DNA of 5,816 nucleotides from Pelobacter sp. UBA5610 (GTDB lineage Bacteria; Desulfobacterota; Desulfuromonadia; Desulfuromonadales; Syntrophotaleaceae): the NCBI GenBank assembly GCA_002424645.1, contig DIKU01000124.1:1-5816 (forward strand), given 5' to 3'. Under the pieces are notes generated by a model, which was given only the letters and a program-made list of their open reading frames with translations, ran no database searches and was not told the DNA's origin. Positions 5,529 through 5,816 of this stretch are shown here, piece after piece; within the stretch, counting starts at the first letter, position 1; each line of letters begins with the position of its first letter. The position numbers were made by a program, and so were the translations under genes.

Positions 5529-5585
5529 GCACTGTTTCTGCAAATTCTTTTCTGATTAAACCTGAAATTTAATTCCCACCTGAAC
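5510..5585. repeat. Three ACCTGAA/TTCAGGT elements upstream of perR
   Basis: TTCAGGT lies at 5511-5517, between the -35 and -10 of the perR promoter. ACCTGAA lies at 5560-5566 and 5578-5584, in the opposite orientation and 18 bases apart. The outer pair is a perfect 8-bp inverted repeat (GTTCAGGT 5510-5517, ACCTGAAC 5578-5585). They could be operator half-sites for a regulator acting on the perR promoter. Confidence 0.35.
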
Positions 5586-5617
5586 AAAAAAAAGACGCAC
5601 TGGGTTGGGGCGTCTTT
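5586..5617 (-). terminator. Rho-independent terminator, leftward, upstream of perR
   Basis: AAAGACGC (5591-5598) and GCGTCTTT (5610-5617) form a perfect 8-bp stem. On the minus strand it runs into eight T (complement of 5586-5593), a strong leftward signal; rightward the T-run is only three. It would insulate perR from any leftward gene to the right of the window. Confidence 0.75.
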
Positions 5618-5695
5618 CTGGTACTATTTGCTTTTCTTAGAGATTTTCATGGAAAATTTTAAATATTTTATCTTTTCCCATATTCCCTTCAATGC

Positions 5696-5741
5696 GAAAA
5701 AAGGGCCACTTCACCTGACGGATGAAATAGGCCCTTTTTTC
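5696..5741. terminator. Bidirectional terminator hairpin, copy 2 of the repeated element
   Basis: GAAAAAAGGGCC (5696-5707) and GGCCCTTTTTTC (5730-5741) are perfect 12-base inverted repeats, giving six T in both directions. The loop carries CTTCACC and GGATGAAA, both also present in the loop of the hairpin at 4148-4192. No flanking gene in the window clearly uses it, so it probably ends a leftward gene beyond the right edge. Confidence 0.8.
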
Positions 5742-5778
5742 ATGTCTTAAAAGTCGGCGCCACCGAGGCGGCTAGAAT

Positions 5779-5793
5779 GCGCATACTATGCGC
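5779..5793. repeat. 15-bp palindrome GCGCATACTATGCGC near the right edge
   Basis: GCGCATA and TATGCGC are perfect 7-base arms around one C. A -10-like TAGAAT (5773-5778) abuts it on the left, but no -35 fits. It could be an operator or recombination site belonging to a neighbour outside the window; its role is unknown. Confidence 0.4.
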
Positions 5794-5816
5794 CGGGCTA
5801 TTGCATATCACGTAGC

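Larger units (their letters stand above)
5463..5816. other. Gene-free right margin: perR control region and stacked terminators
   Basis: No convincing gene lies upstream of perR to the window end. A 33-codon frame from ATG at 5649 runs straight through a terminator hairpin and has no recognisable motif. The stretch holds the perR promoter and PerR-box-like site, an ACCTGAA repeat cluster, a leftward terminator, a second bidirectional terminator and a palindrome near the edge, each listed separately. 5618-5695 is AT-rich with nothing recognised. Confidence 0.6.

Noticed and set aside
5649..5750. 33-codon rightward frame upstream of the right edge
   Set aside because: It reads through a perfect terminator hairpin and shows no recognisable motif or good ribosome site.
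1..5816. CRISPR array, tRNA or rRNA genes
   Set aside because: No regularly spaced long repeats, tRNA cloverleaf signatures or conserved rRNA segments were seen on either strand.

Overview
The window looks like a mosaic stretch of a Gram-negative bacterial chromosome. Family content (a PAS-less membrane histidine kinase, a Na,K-ATPase-like P-type pump, a PerR regulator, a QueD-like protein) and the terminator style would fit a Desulfuromonas/Geobacter/Pelobacter-type deltaproteobacterium. That taxonomic guess is an inference only; no marker gene is present.

Layout, left to right. Positions 1-62 look like the end of an insertion sequence, probably IS21-type: two diverged 21-base repeats around a perfect palindrome, with a terminal TG/CA. 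It has cut a leftward sensor histidine kinase gene (to 834) exactly inside its ATP-binding G1 box. A 235-base divergent intergenic region (835-1069) separates the broken kinase from a rightward 934-residue type IIC P-type ATPase (1070-3874). The ATPase leader is dense in repeats and hairpins. One perfect 7-bp hairpin encloses both the Shine-Dalgarno sequence and the start codon.

Positions 3875-4330 carry no convincing gene. They hold a leftward terminator (4093-4121) and a perfect 13-bp bidirectional terminator hairpin (4148-4192) between the convergent ATPase and queD-like genes.

The right part is a leftward unit. A promoter (5500-5528) has a PerR-box-like palindrome over the likely transcription start and drives perR (4983-5462, GTG start). 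Next come a stop/start-overlapping 27-codon ORF that resembles the N-terminus of catalase-peroxidase KatG but breaks off, a strong Shine-Dalgarno in front of a two-codon ORF, and a divergent QueD/6-pyruvoyl-tetrahydropterin-synthase-family gene (4331-4819). The simplest reading is a former perR-katG pair whose katG was deleted, leaving its first codons as a scar in front of the QueD-like gene. The right margin (5463-5816) is gene-free. It holds the perR control region, a leftward terminator, a second copy of the terminator hairpin seen at 4148-4192 (loop conserved as well as stem), and a 15-bp palindrome near the window edge.

Working picture: an ion pump with an unusual translation-start hairpin stands next to an inactivated sensor kinase, and an oxidative-stress regulator has lost its usual target and is now co-transcribed with a pterin-family protein lacking the usual catalytic Cys and Glu.
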